Below are positions 6,428 to 13,259 of a stretch of 14,123 bases of DNA, in pieces; the first letter of the stretch is position 1; each line of letters opens with the position of its first letter. The notes beneath the pieces are model-generated. The model worked only from the letters and a program-made list of their open reading frames with translations. It had not been told where the DNA came from and made no database searches. The stretch is from SZUA-229 sp041589175 (lineage in GTDB: Bacteria; Pseudomonadota; Gammaproteobacteria; SZUA-229). The translations under genes and the position numbers were made by a program. The stretch spans positions 1-14,123 of the forward strand of contig JBFHWF010000063.1 of the NCBI GenBank assembly GCA_041589175.1, in the 5' to 3' direction.

Positions 6428-8680
6428 TTATTTTAGATCAAAACGATCCAGTGTCATGACCTTGCTCCAGGCAGCAACGAAATCATTAATGAACTGCTTT
6501 TCGCCGTCTCTGGAAGCGTAAGCCTCAGCGATAGCGCGTAGTTCTGAATTCGAGCCGAAGATAAGGTCGACCGATGTCGCACTCCACTTAAGTTTACCCG
6601 ATGCACGGTCCTGGCCTTCATAGACACCCTCTGTTTTGCTCTTTGTCCAGACAGTCGACATGTCGAGCAGGTTAACAAAGAAGTCATTACTTAGCCTGCC
6701 AGGATTCTGTGTCAATACACCGTGCTTAGAAGCCTTAGCATTGGCACCGAGAACACGCATTCCACCAAGCAGTGCAGTCATTTCAGGTGTGCTGAGCGTT
6801 AGCAGGTCGGCCTTATCCACCAGCATCTCGGTCGGTGTGCCGAAACTGGGCCGGTAGTAGTTGCGGAAGGCATCTGCAGTGGGTTCGAGTACCGCAAACG
6901 ACTGCACATCGGTTTGTGCCTGTGTTGCATCCATACGGCCGGGCTTGAAGGGTACGGTAACTTTATGTCCAGCATCCTTTGCCGCCTTTTCAATAGCAGC
7001 GGCTCCACCCAGTACAATAACATCTGCCAGGGATACTTTCTTGCTGCCTCCCAGAGATTTATTGAAAGATGACTGTACATCTTTCAGTTTGCCAATGACC
7101 TTCGACAGTTCTGCCGGGTTATTAACTGCCCAGTCTTTTTGCGGGCTGAGCTGTATGCGTGCGCCGTTTGCTCCGCCACGCATATCTGAGCCACGGAACG
7201 TGGAGGCTGAAGCCCAGGCTGTTCTAACCAGTTCTGAAACACTGAGATCTGTGTCGAGGATTTTTGCTTTCAGGTTACTGATATCACGGCCACTGATGAG
7301 CGTGTGATTAACTTCGGGCACTGGGTCCTGCCAGGTAAAGGTTTCTTCAGGCACTTCAGATCCCACGTAACGGCTTTTAGGGCCGAGGTCACGGTGGGTT
7401 AGCTTGAACCAGGCGCGGGCAAAGGCTTTGTCAAATTCCTTGGGGTTTTTCCAGAAGCGCTCAGAAATTTTACGGAAGCCCGGGTCTTCACGTAAAGCCA
7501 GGTCGGTTGTCAGCATGATAGGCGGATTACGCTTACCATCAACATGGGCATCGGCTACGGCATTATGTGCAGATGCATCGGTTGGTACCCAGACTGTGCC
7601 GCCACCTGGCGTTTTCTGCTGCTTCCAGTCAAAGCGGAACAGGTTATCGAAAAACAGGATGGACCAGGCAGTGGGCGTCTGTGTCCAGGCACCCTCAAGG
7701 CCACTGGTTACAGTGTCTTCAGCATTACCTTTACCACAGTTATTTTTCCAGCCAAAGCCCTGTGCTTCGATTGCTTCCGCGGCAGGTTCTGCGCCCACGC
7801 AATCGGTTTTTGTCGCGCCGTGTGCTTTACCCAGTGTGTGACCACCAGCGATCAATGCGACGATTTCCTCGTCGTTCATTGCCATACGACCAAACGACAG
7901 TCGGATATCTTTTGCGGCTGAGAGTGGATCCATATTTCCGTTTGGCCCTTCAGGGTTAACGTAGATCAGGCCCATCTGAACAGCAGCCAGGGGTTTTTCA
8001 AGTTCGCCTGTTTTAAAGCGTGCCTTGTTTTCCAGCCATCGGGTTTCAGACCCCCAGTACACATGATCCGCTTCCCAGTCATCCGCTCGGCCACCGGAAA
8101 AGCCCAGGGTTTCAAAGCCCATGGATTCCAGTGCAACATTACCGGCAAGAATCATCAGGTCGGCCCATGATACATTTCGACCGTATTTCTGTTTAACGGG
8201 CCACAGGATGCGTCGAGCTTTATCCAGGTTGGCATTGTCTGGCCAGCTGTTCTGTGGTTCCAGTCGGATCTGTCCACCGTCTGCGCCACCACGACCATCA
8301 TAGGTGCGATAGGTACCGGCACTATGCCAGGCCAGTCGAATCATAAGGCCACCATAATGTCCCCAGTCTGCAGGCCACCAGTCCTGGGATGTCGTGAGGG
8401 TTTTTTCAATATCGGCTTTTAGTTCTTTTATATCAACACTGGCGAAGGCTTTGGCGTAGTCAAAGTTTTTTCCATAAGGATTTGAATCAGCATCATGTGC
8501 GCGAAGCTGGTCAAGATTCAGTTTGTCTGGCCACCAGAATTCATTGTTTATCTGTGCTTTACCTGCAGCAGTTGATTCGTCAGATCGGGTGTTATCTTTT
8601 GATACTGAACATCCGCTAGCGAGGGCAAGTGAAATTGAAATCGCCAGAGTGCTTAGCACGGGACTGTTTCGTTTGTACAT
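6428..8680 (-). CDS. katG: Catalase-peroxidase with lipoprotein-type signal peptide
   Basis: This 750-residue bifunctional haem enzyme removes hydrogen peroxide as catalase and as peroxidase. The N-terminal haem domain has the distal triad R115, W118, H119 (MIRLAWHSAGTYR), the proximal H281 in GGHTLGKAHG, and Y240 and M266, which with W118 make the Trp-Tyr-Met adduct needed for catalase activity. The haem-free C-terminal repeat is complete (for example VRTAWASASTFRGSDMRGGA). The first 24 residues are unusual for KatG: K3, R4, a hydrophobic core and LALASGC, a lipobox-like end with C24 as the likely lipidated residue and S25 after it, which favours the outer membrane. A polar linker follows. 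So it is probably an envelope enzyme, like exported KatP/KatA2 forms. AAAGGAG lies 8 nt before the ATG. I found no convincing OxyR site upstream. Confidence 0.95.
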   Translation of the reverse strand: MYKRNSPVLSTLAISISLALASGCSVSKDNTRSDESTAAGKAQINNEFWWPDKLNLDQLRAHDADSNPYGKNFDYAKAFASVDIKELKADIEKTLTTSQDWWPADWGHYGGLMIRLAWHSAGTYRTYDGRGGADGGQIRLEPQNSWPDNANLDKARRILWPVKQKYGRNVSWADLMILAGNVALESMGFETLGFSGGRADDWEADHVYWGSETRWLENKARFKTGELEKPLAAVQMGLIYVNPEGPNGNMDPLSAAKDIRLSFGRMAMNDEEIVALIAGGHTLGKAHGATKTDCVGAEPAAEAIEAQGFGWKNNCGKGNAEDTVTSGLEGAWTQTPTAWSILFFDNLFRFDWKQQKTPGGGTVWVPTDASAHNAVADAHVDGKRNPPIMLTTDLALREDPGFRKISERFWKNPKEFDKAFARAWFKLTHRDLGPKSRYVGSEVPEETFTWQDPVPEVNHTLISGRDISNLKAKILDTDLSVSELVRTAWASASTFRGSDMRGGANGARIQLSPQKDWAVNNPAELSKVIGKLKDVQSSFNKSLGGSKKVSLADVIVLGGAAAIEKAAKDAGHKVTVPFKPGRMDATQAQTDVQSFAVLEPTADAFRNYYRPSFGTPTEMLVDKADLLTLSTPEMTALLGGMRVLGANAKASKHGVLTQNPGRLSNDFFVNLLDMSTVWTKSKTEGVYEGQDRASGKLKWSATSVDLIFGSNSELRAIAEAYASRDGEKQFINDFVAAWSKVMTLDRFDLK

Positions 8681-8695
8681 GAAAAATACTCCTTT

Positions 8696-9107
8696 CGCAT
8701 TTGTGTCATTGTTGTAACGATGAGTCTTGCTGTGTAATGCTTATATAAGTTGATACTTATAATTAAAATTCTCTGAAAGATATAACGATGTTTATACTAT
8801 GGGGCGTGAGCAGATAATTTGTAAAATTGTAATTTCTAATAGGCGTAATAGTTTTTGGCAATGATGTGAGTCAATAGTTGCTTAATCATATTCATGCTGG
8901 TGTTCGGGTAATGGAATCGGGAAAAACTCCCGATCCAAATTGCATGGTTTCATAACTGGTCATGTTGTTGAATGCTTTATCAAACCGGTTGTCATGTCAG
9001 TTTTATTTCCAGGAGATTGAAAAAACATACACAGTTGTCAGGTGTTTTATGAACGTCTGTAAATACTATTTATGCTTTATTACTGACAAACTAAAGTAGA
9101 TAAATTC
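8696..9107. other. AT-rich intergenic region upstream of katG
   Basis: About 400 bp separate the katG ribosome site from the terminator of the next gene. The part next to katG (about 8730-8800) is very AT-rich and must hold the katG promoter, but several overlapping TATAAG/TATAAC-like hexamers prevent a confident choice. There is a perfect 7-bp hairpin at 8916-8934 (ATCGGGA, loop AAAAC, TCCCGAT) with no T run, and an 8-bp palindrome AACCGGTT at 8983-8990. No coding potential beyond a 16-codon ORF was seen. Confidence 0.6.
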
Positions 9108-9140
9108 AAAAAAGCCCCATCAAAAAATTGAATGGGGCTT
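9108..9140 (-). terminator. Intrinsic terminator of the TusE/DsrC-family gene
   Basis: Arms AAGCCCCAT (9112-9120) and ATGGGGCTT (9132-9140) form a perfect 9-bp stem with an 11-nt loop. Read on the minus strand, it is followed by a T run (complement of the A run at 9108-9113). It lies 24 bp after the stop codon of the minus-strand gene. Confidence 0.85.
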
Positions 9141-9164
9141 GTGGCTTATTAAGTGTTTAATGTA

Positions 9165-9506
9165 TTAATCATCGGGTTGTGGCATGGGAAGCCCAGCCAG
9201 TTTACAGACTTCGTGTGCCGGATCTTTGGGGAATAATTTATAAATGTGCTTTTCATATTCTTTCTGGTCATGAAAATGCGCATTCTTTTTACCCAGTTCC
9301 CGTACCACGCGGTGCATGGTCGGGCAGACCTGGTTTTCCTGGTAGTACTCACGGAAGTACAGTATTAATTCCCAGTGATCGTTATATAAATCGACACCAT
9401 CATTCTGGGCTACGGCTTCTGTGTAATCCTCACTCCAGTCAGCAAGGTTACACAGGAATCCCTGTTCATTGGTTTCTACGCTTTTGCCGGCGACATTTAA
9501 CATCAT
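9165..9506 (-). CDS. TusE/DsrC-family sulfur-carrier-like protein lacking the penultimate cysteine
   Basis: This 113-residue protein belongs to the TusE/DsrC family. It shows NEQGFL, an ADWSEDYTE segment, the DHWELI and FREYYQE helices, and the family C-terminal arm YKLFPKDPAHEVCKLAGLP. DsrC proteins carry two cysteines in that arm, CysB and, 11 residues later, the penultimate CysA; TusE keeps only CysA. Here CysB is present (C101), but the CysA position is D112 and the protein ends MPQPDD. It therefore cannot act as a classical TusE persulfide carrier or form the DsrC disulfide. It fits better with the divergent homologues, called RspA in the literature as I recall, that may be regulatory. 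C19 and C61 are further cysteines. I chose the ATG at 9506 because AGGAG lies 10 nt upstream; the longer frame to 9587 adds 27 residues unlike the family. It stands alone, with no tusBCD or dsr genes nearby. Confidence 0.85.
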   Translation of the reverse strand: MMLNVAGKSVETNEQGFLCNLADWSEDYTEAVAQNDGVDLYNDHWELILYFREYYQENQVCPTMHRVVRELGKKNAHFHDQKEYEKHIYKLFPKDPAHEVCKLAGLPMPQPDD

Positions 9507-9628
9507 ATTTCGAGGTCTCCTGTAGGGGTTGTATTCACAGATGACATTCGTTGGGTAGGGCAATGTTGTCCTGCAGCGAAGTATCACTGGAAAGTATAGT
9601 AACGGGCTCGTGGCTTTTTGAGATTGCC

Positions 9629-9655
9629 TCGACAGATTCGGATTAACGGTATAAG
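9629..9655 (+). promoter_or_regulatory. Possible sigma-70 promoter of holB
   Basis: TCGACA (9629-9634) and TATAAG (9650-9655) each match five of six consensus bases, but the 15-bp spacing is short. The start site would lie about 50 nt before the holB ATG. A promoter somewhere here is expected because the gene upstream is divergent. Confidence 0.3.
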
Positions 9656-9712
9656 TCGCTAATATCGTTCAGGTTATGGCGTGGTGCGAGTGCTCGGGTT
9701 AGAATCGGCCGT

Positions 9713-10672
9713 ATGATTTATCCCTGGCATCAGACACAATGGCAGAATATCCAGCGTCAGCGTAAAGCTGACAAGCTGGCTCACGGATTATTGCTCACTG
9801 GCCCTGAGGGTCTGGGCAAGGCCGAGTTTGCCTGTGCACTGGCTGCCAGCCTGTTATGTGAGCGGCCGGGTGATGATGGCCATGCCTGTGGTCAGTGTGC
9901 CTCGTGCCAGCTGATCGAGGCGGGTACCCACCCCGATCTGTCTGGTCTGATGCCTGAAGATGAGGGTAAGGCAATAAAAGTGGATGAGGTTCGCCAGCTG
10001 AGCAGTCGCCTTAATCTCACCAGCCAGTTTGGTGGTTACCGTATCGCGATCCTGCAGCAGGCGGATGCCATGAATATTAACGCTTCCAATAGCCTGTTAA
10101 AAACCCTGGAAGAGCCGGGTGCGAATACTCTGTTGATCCTGGTGTCGGCCCAGCCCATGCGCTTGCCTGTTACTGTACGTTCCCGTTGCCAGCAGCTGAG
10201 TTTCAGTTCTCCACCCCGTTCGCAGGCCCTCGAGTGGTTACAACAGTCTGGTACCGCTAATGCTGAGACCTTACTGGATCTGGCCCACGGAGCCCCGTTG
10301 CTCGCTGCACAGCTGGAAGCGCTGTCGTTACTGGACGACCATAGTGCTCTGGTTGCGAGTATTTCAGGGCAGGGAAAATCCCTGGTTGACCAGGCGGAAG
10401 ACCTGCACAAGCGCCCCCTCGGGCGTCTGCTAAACTGGTTCTATGACTGGGTGATGGACCTGGTCAGGTTGCATCAGTGTGGCGATAGCGCCAGCCTGGT
10501 GCATGAGCAGTATCGCCGTGAACTTCAGGCATTGCTGCCAAGAACACAATTAACGGCGCTGTATGACATGCTCGATATGCTCATACAGAATCGAAATATG
10601 CAGTCTATCCCATTGAATACTCAACTATTGTGGGAAGATTTGCTATTATCGTGGAATAAATCACTAAAATAG
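9713..10672 (+). CDS. holB: DNA polymerase III delta' subunit
   Basis: HolB is the delta' subunit of the clamp loader that places the beta clamp on primed DNA. The 319-residue product starts with the AAA+ fold typical of the family. The P-loop is degenerate (GPEGLGKAEF, 30-39, with alanine after the lysine), as expected for a subunit that does not hydrolyse ATP. A zinc-binding cluster follows (C49, C59, C62, C65; the first gap is nine residues, one more than I recall in E. coli), then the SNSLLKTLEEP helix (125-135) and the SRC motif (S157-R158-C159) that reaches into the neighbouring ATP site. No clear Shine-Dalgarno precedes the ATG. It heads a run holB-pilZ-tatD on one strand. The tmk gene that often precedes holB in gammaproteobacteria is absent here, its place taken by the divergent DsrC-like gene. 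Confidence 0.93.
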   Translation: MIYPWHQTQWQNIQRQRKADKLAHGLLLTGPEGLGKAEFACALAASLLCERPGDDGHACGQCASCQLIEAGTHPDLSGLMPEDEGKAIKVDEVRQLSSRLNLTSQFGGYRIAILQQADAMNINASNSLLKTLEEPGANTLLILVSAQPMRLPVTVRSRCQQLSFSSPPRSQALEWLQQSGTANAETLLDLAHGAPLLAAQLEALSLLDDHSALVASISGQGKSLVDQAEDLHKRPLGRLLNWFYDWVMDLVRLHQCGDSASLVHEQYRRELQALLPRTQLTALYDMLDMLIQNRNMQSIPLNTQLLWEDLLLSWNKSLK

Positions 10673-10688
10673 CTCACGGGAACTCAAT

Positions 10689-11045
10689 ATGGCAGCACCA
10701 GGTGGCACACCACGCCAGGGGATACTCTCACTGACCATCAAGGATAAAGCCGCGCTTTACGCCGCGTACATGCCGTTTGTGAATAACGGCGGTCTGTTTA
10801 TTCCAACCAATAAAAGTTACAAACTGGGCGAAGAAGTGTTTATGTTGCTCACGCTGATGGAAGACAAGGAGCGCCTGCCGGTGGCTGGCAAAATTATCTG
10901 GATTACGCCTCCCGGTTCCCAGGGCAATAAATCAGCCGGTATCGGTGTGCAGTTTGGTCCCCAGGATAACGGGCAGACCCGCACCAAGATCGAGACCTAC
11001 CTGGCGGGTGCCCTTAAGTCAGATCGCACGACACACACCATGTAG
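10689..11045 (+). CDS. pilZ: Type IV pilus assembly protein, PilZ domain
   Basis: This 118-residue protein is the stand-alone PilZ needed for type IV pilus biogenesis and twitching, named from Pseudomonas. It shows SLTIKDKAALYAAYMPFV, NNGGLFIPT (32-40), a VAGKIIWITPPG strand pair (65-76), GIGVQF (84-89) and a SDRTTHTM end, and its length is normal for this protein. The RxxxR and DxSxxG motifs that bind cyclic-di-GMP in other PilZ domains are missing, as is usual for this member, so it probably works through protein contacts with the pilus motor. It starts 16 nt after the holB stop, with a weak GGGA upstream, and is followed by tatD, a conserved arrangement in gammaproteobacteria. Confidence 0.93.
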   Translation: MAAPGGTPRQGILSLTIKDKAALYAAYMPFVNNGGLFIPTNKSYKLGEEVFMLLTLMEDKERLPVAGKIIWITPPGSQGNKSAGIGVQFGPQDNGQTRTKIETYLAGALKSDRTTHTM

Positions 11046-11055
11046 ACCCGCCCAG

Positions 11056-11082
11056 CCCCTGCCTGCGTGCAGCAGGCTCGGG
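11056..11082 (+). other. GC-rich hairpin between pilZ and tatD
   Basis: GCCTGC (11061-11066) and GCAGGC (11072-11077) form a 6-bp stem with loop GTGCA. After two mismatched positions the outer CCC (11056-11058) pairs with GGG (11080-11082). No T run follows, so it is not a standard terminator; it may stabilise the upstream message or reduce read-through. The alternative GTG start of tatD would lie in its loop. Confidence 0.4.
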
Positions 11083-11123
11083 AATCGGTTATGCTATGGG
11101 CTTTTCGCCAGTACCTTCTCCCC

Positions 11124-11903
11124 ATGTTTATAGATTCCCATTGTCACCTCGATCGTATCGATCTCAAGGATCACGATAACGACTTCCAGCAACTATTGAA
11201 AACTATTCAGCAGGGTAAGGTTGAGCGTGTGTTGTGTGTATCGATCAACCTGGACGAATACCCCGCTATGAAGGCACTGACGGATGATGTCGATTTTGTT
11301 GATATCTCGGTTGGCGTTCACCCCTGCGATTCGAAGGAATGCCCGGTAAGCTTGCCTCAGCTACTGGAACTGGGTGCAGATCCCCGCGTGGTGGCAATTG
11401 GCGAGACAGGTCTGGATTATTACTATTCCGAGGAGAGCCGGGCCCAGCAGATCGAGAGCTTCCGCATTCATATGCAGGCGGCAAATGAGCTCAATAAGCC
11501 GGTCATTGTGCATACCCGTGACGCGCAGCAGGATACCCTGGATATCCTCAGGCTGGGGGGTGTTGAGTCCTGTGGTGGTGTACTGCATTGCTTCACCGAG
11601 AGCTGGGATATGGCACGGCAGGCGCTGGATATGGGTATGTATATCTCGTTTTCCGGTATTGTCACCTTCCGAAATGCTGCTGCACTGCGTGATGTGGCCA
11701 GTAAGGTGCCCTCAGATCGATACCTGATCGAGACCGATGCACCGTATCTTGCCCCGGTGCCGCATCGTGGCAAACAGAACCACCCAGGCTGGGTCGGCCA
11801 TGTGGCAGAGTGTCTGGCCGAGGTGCGTGGGAGCACGCTGGAAACCATTGCCGAGCAGAGTCGACAGAATTACCAGCAGTTGTTTGGTCGTAAAGCCAGG
11901 TAA
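11124..11903 (+). CDS. tatD: TatD-family metal-dependent hydrolase (DNase)
   Basis: This TatD/YcfH-type TIM-barrel hydrolase acts as a metal-dependent DNase in characterised members; despite the name it is not part of the Tat translocase. From the ATG at 11124 it has 259 residues and opens with the family start MFIDSHCHLD. Metal ligands expected for the family are all present: H6 and H8 in the HxH motif, E94 in GETGLDYY, H130 in VIVHTRD, H155 in GVLHCFTE and D205 in ETDAPYLAP. The frame is open upstream to a GTG at 11067, but the extra 19 residues do not fit the family and that codon sits in a hairpin. Neither start has a good Shine-Dalgarno. It follows pilZ on the same strand. Confidence 0.92.
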   Translation: MFIDSHCHLDRIDLKDHDNDFQQLLKTIQQGKVERVLCVSINLDEYPAMKALTDDVDFVDISVGVHPCDSKECPVSLPQLLELGADPRVVAIGETGLDYYYSEESRAQQIESFRIHMQAANELNKPVIVHTRDAQQDTLDILRLGGVESCGGVLHCFTESWDMARQALDMGMYISFSGIVTFRNAAALRDVASKVPSDRYLIETDAPYLAPVPHRGKQNHPGWVGHVAECLAEVRGSTLETIAEQSRQNYQQLFGRKAR

Positions 11904-11918
11904 TTTAGCGTTTATTAA

Positions 11919-11927
11919 TGTTATAAT
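11919..11927 (+). promoter_or_regulatory. Extended -10 promoter upstream of the four-helix membrane protein gene
   Basis: The sequence TGTTATAAT is a perfect extended -10 (TGnTATAAT). No -35 hexamer is evident at the normal distance, which extended -10 promoters can do without. Transcription would start near 11934, about 22 nt before the ATG of the next gene, making it separable from tatD. Confidence 0.6.
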
Positions 11928-11955
11928 GGCAGGATTTTAACCATACAGGCAGTGC

Positions 11956-12462
11956 ATGATGAAGTACGATGTGTCACCCGAGGAAATCAAGAAATCCCGC
12001 GTTCCTCATGAAGTTTTCCTGACCAACCTGATTTTCAACCATGTTCTGGTGTTTGTGGCCATTATGAGTGCCAGCTCGCTCACCCAGTATATTGTTATCG
12101 TGCCCATCTTCTCCGTTGTTAGCCTGATCTATCTTTTCTGGGGTGCCCATCGCGCCCGTGCTAATGCCAGCTGGTATGTGAGTGGGCACTGGCAGATTGC
12201 CGCTCGCCGTAGCCGTTTCTTTCTGATTATGCTGGCGGTGATGGGCAGCATCATGGCATTGATTTACCTTGCGTCTGGTGGTGATATGAAGCCGCAGCAC
12301 TGGGCACTGGGTGGTGCCGCCTTCCTGCCAACGATGGTCACGGTACTCGGTCTGATTGTGTTCGAATCGGAGTCTTTACACCAGGCAAAGAACGCCATGC
12401 TGCCCAACTGGATCAGCGACCGTTATCCTGAGAATGCGTTGACACCAATTGAGCAGGACTAA
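11956..12462 (+). CDS. Unrecognised four-helix inner-membrane protein
   Basis: I do not recognise this 168-residue protein. It has a charged N-terminus (MMKYDVSPEEIKKSRVPHE) and four likely membrane helices at about 22-40, 44-63, 87-106 and 116-135. Between helices 2 and 3 is a basic loop with AHRARANASWYVSGHWQIAARRSR, which by the positive-inside rule should face the cytoplasm. That places both termini in the cytoplasm as well. The polar tail (about 136-168) contains ESLHQAKNAMLPNWISDRYPENA. Two ATGs in a row (11956 and 11959) are possible starts, with a weak AGG upstream. It lies 52 bp after tatD with its own extended -10 element. No function can be inferred from its neighbours, tatD and hemF. 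Confidence 0.75.
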   Translation: MMKYDVSPEEIKKSRVPHEVFLTNLIFNHVLVFVAIMSASSLTQYIVIVPIFSVVSLIYLFWGAHRARANASWYVSGHWQIAARRSRFFLIMLAVMGSIMALIYLASGGDMKPQHWALGGAAFLPTMVTVLGLIVFESESLHQAKNAMLPNWISDRYPENALTPIEQD

Positions 12463-12516
12463 TCGGATCGTGCGATTTCAATCGGCAAGGCAACAGGTAT
12501 GTAAGGGGGGATGTTG

Positions 12517-13215
12517 ATGCTCAGGCATGGTTTCCTCTCGGTTATGCTAATCACCTTGCTATTGTTGCTGGGTGGTATCTATCTATCTTCATTTAAAGAC
12601 CCCATGGCCAACCATGTGGGGTTTCCCTGGCAGGTTGAAGTTCAGCCTGACGGTCATACGCGAGTATTTCAGCTAACACTTGGTAAAACGCCTCTCATAG
12701 AAGCGGAAAAGCAGTTTAAGGCAATTGCCGAGTTGACCCTGTTTAGTGATCAGCAAGGAGTGCACGCTGTAGAGGCATTCTTTGGTGATGTAACCAGTGC
12801 GGGCCTGAAGGCGAAAATGGTGATGAAAATACAACTCGATCAGCAACAAATGCAGGCTATGTTTGATCGAGGTGCGCGTATCTCCACGCTAGGTAGTGGA
12901 ACCCGTAAGGTAACCCTGTCAAGTGAGGATGCCGAAATGGTGAGGCAGCTTCCTATCGCCTCCTTGACCTATCTTCCATCTATTCATCTGCAGCCAGAGC
13001 TGGTGCTAAAACGTTTTGGTGAACCCACGGAGAAACTCCAGGACCCGCAAAGTGACGCCGAGCACTGGCTGTATCCGGACAAGGGCGTTGATATTGCGAT
13101 TAGTGAATCTCGCAAGGAAGTGATCCAGTATGTGTTACCGAAAAATTTTGATACATTAGTGCAGCCGCTCAAACAGACAACATCATTAGATCAGGCGGCA
13201 TCAACTCAACAATAA
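12517..13215 (+). CDS. Unrecognised membrane-anchored periplasmic protein
   Basis: This is a 232-residue protein of no family I can name. One N-terminal hydrophobic segment (about 7-25, LSVMLITLLLLLGGIYL) is probably a signal anchor without a clear cleavage site or lipobox, which places the rest in the periplasm. The soluble part starts with NHVGFPWQVEVQPDGHTRVFQLTLGKT and ends with a segment around LVLKRFGEPTEKL, HWLYPDKGVDIAI and VIQYVLPKNF, which looks like a compact alpha/beta domain. The start at 12517 is preferred because the AAGGGG at 12503-12508 is 8 nt away, while the in-frame ATG at 12511 directly abuts the purine run. It lies between the four-helix protein and hemF, so a link to envelope or haem synthesis is possible but unproven. 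Confidence 0.75.
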   Translation: MLRHGFLSVMLITLLLLLGGIYLSSFKDPMANHVGFPWQVEVQPDGHTRVFQLTLGKTPLIEAEKQFKAIAELTLFSDQQGVHAVEAFFGDVTSAGLKAKMVMKIQLDQQQMQAMFDRGARISTLGSGTRKVTLSSEDAEMVRQLPIASLTYLPSIHLQPELVLKRFGEPTEKLQDPQSDAEHWLYPDKGVDIAISESRKEVIQYVLPKNFDTLVQPLKQTTSLDQAASTQQ

Positions 13216-13219
13216 TGGC

Positions 13220-13236
13220 CGTTGCTCCGCGCAACG
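13220..13236 (+). other. Small hairpin upstream of hemF
   Basis: CGTTGC (13220-13225) and GCAACG (13231-13236) form a perfect 6-bp stem with a 5-nt loop just after the preceding stop codon. No T run follows. It is too weak to call a terminator. Confidence 0.3.
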
Positions 13237-13259
13237 AAAGATAAAACAGGAACCAGTCC

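Noticed and set aside
6861..7841. Long open frames antisense to katG
   Set aside because: They mirror the codon pattern of katG, have no family resemblance, and katG itself is fully conserved through the region.
8730..8800. Possible OxyR operator upstream of katG
   Set aside because: I could not fit the four spaced ATAG/CTAT elements; only scattered GATA/CTAT-like words in AT-rich DNA are present.
8916..8934. Hairpin ATCGGGA/TCCCGAT as a terminator
   Set aside because: Neither side is followed by a T run, and no transcript is expected to end there.
9049..9099. 16-codon ATG ORF in the gap upstream of katG
   Set aside because: Too short, ordinary AT-rich composition and no supporting context beyond a weak purine stretch.
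9507..9587. Upstream ATG extending the DsrC-like protein by 27 residues
   Set aside because: The extra residues are unlike the family and the AGGAG site serves the ATG at 9506.
11067..11123. Upstream GTG start extending tatD by 19 residues
   Set aside because: TatD proteins begin with MFIDSHCHLD at the later ATG, and the GTG sits in the loop of a hairpin.
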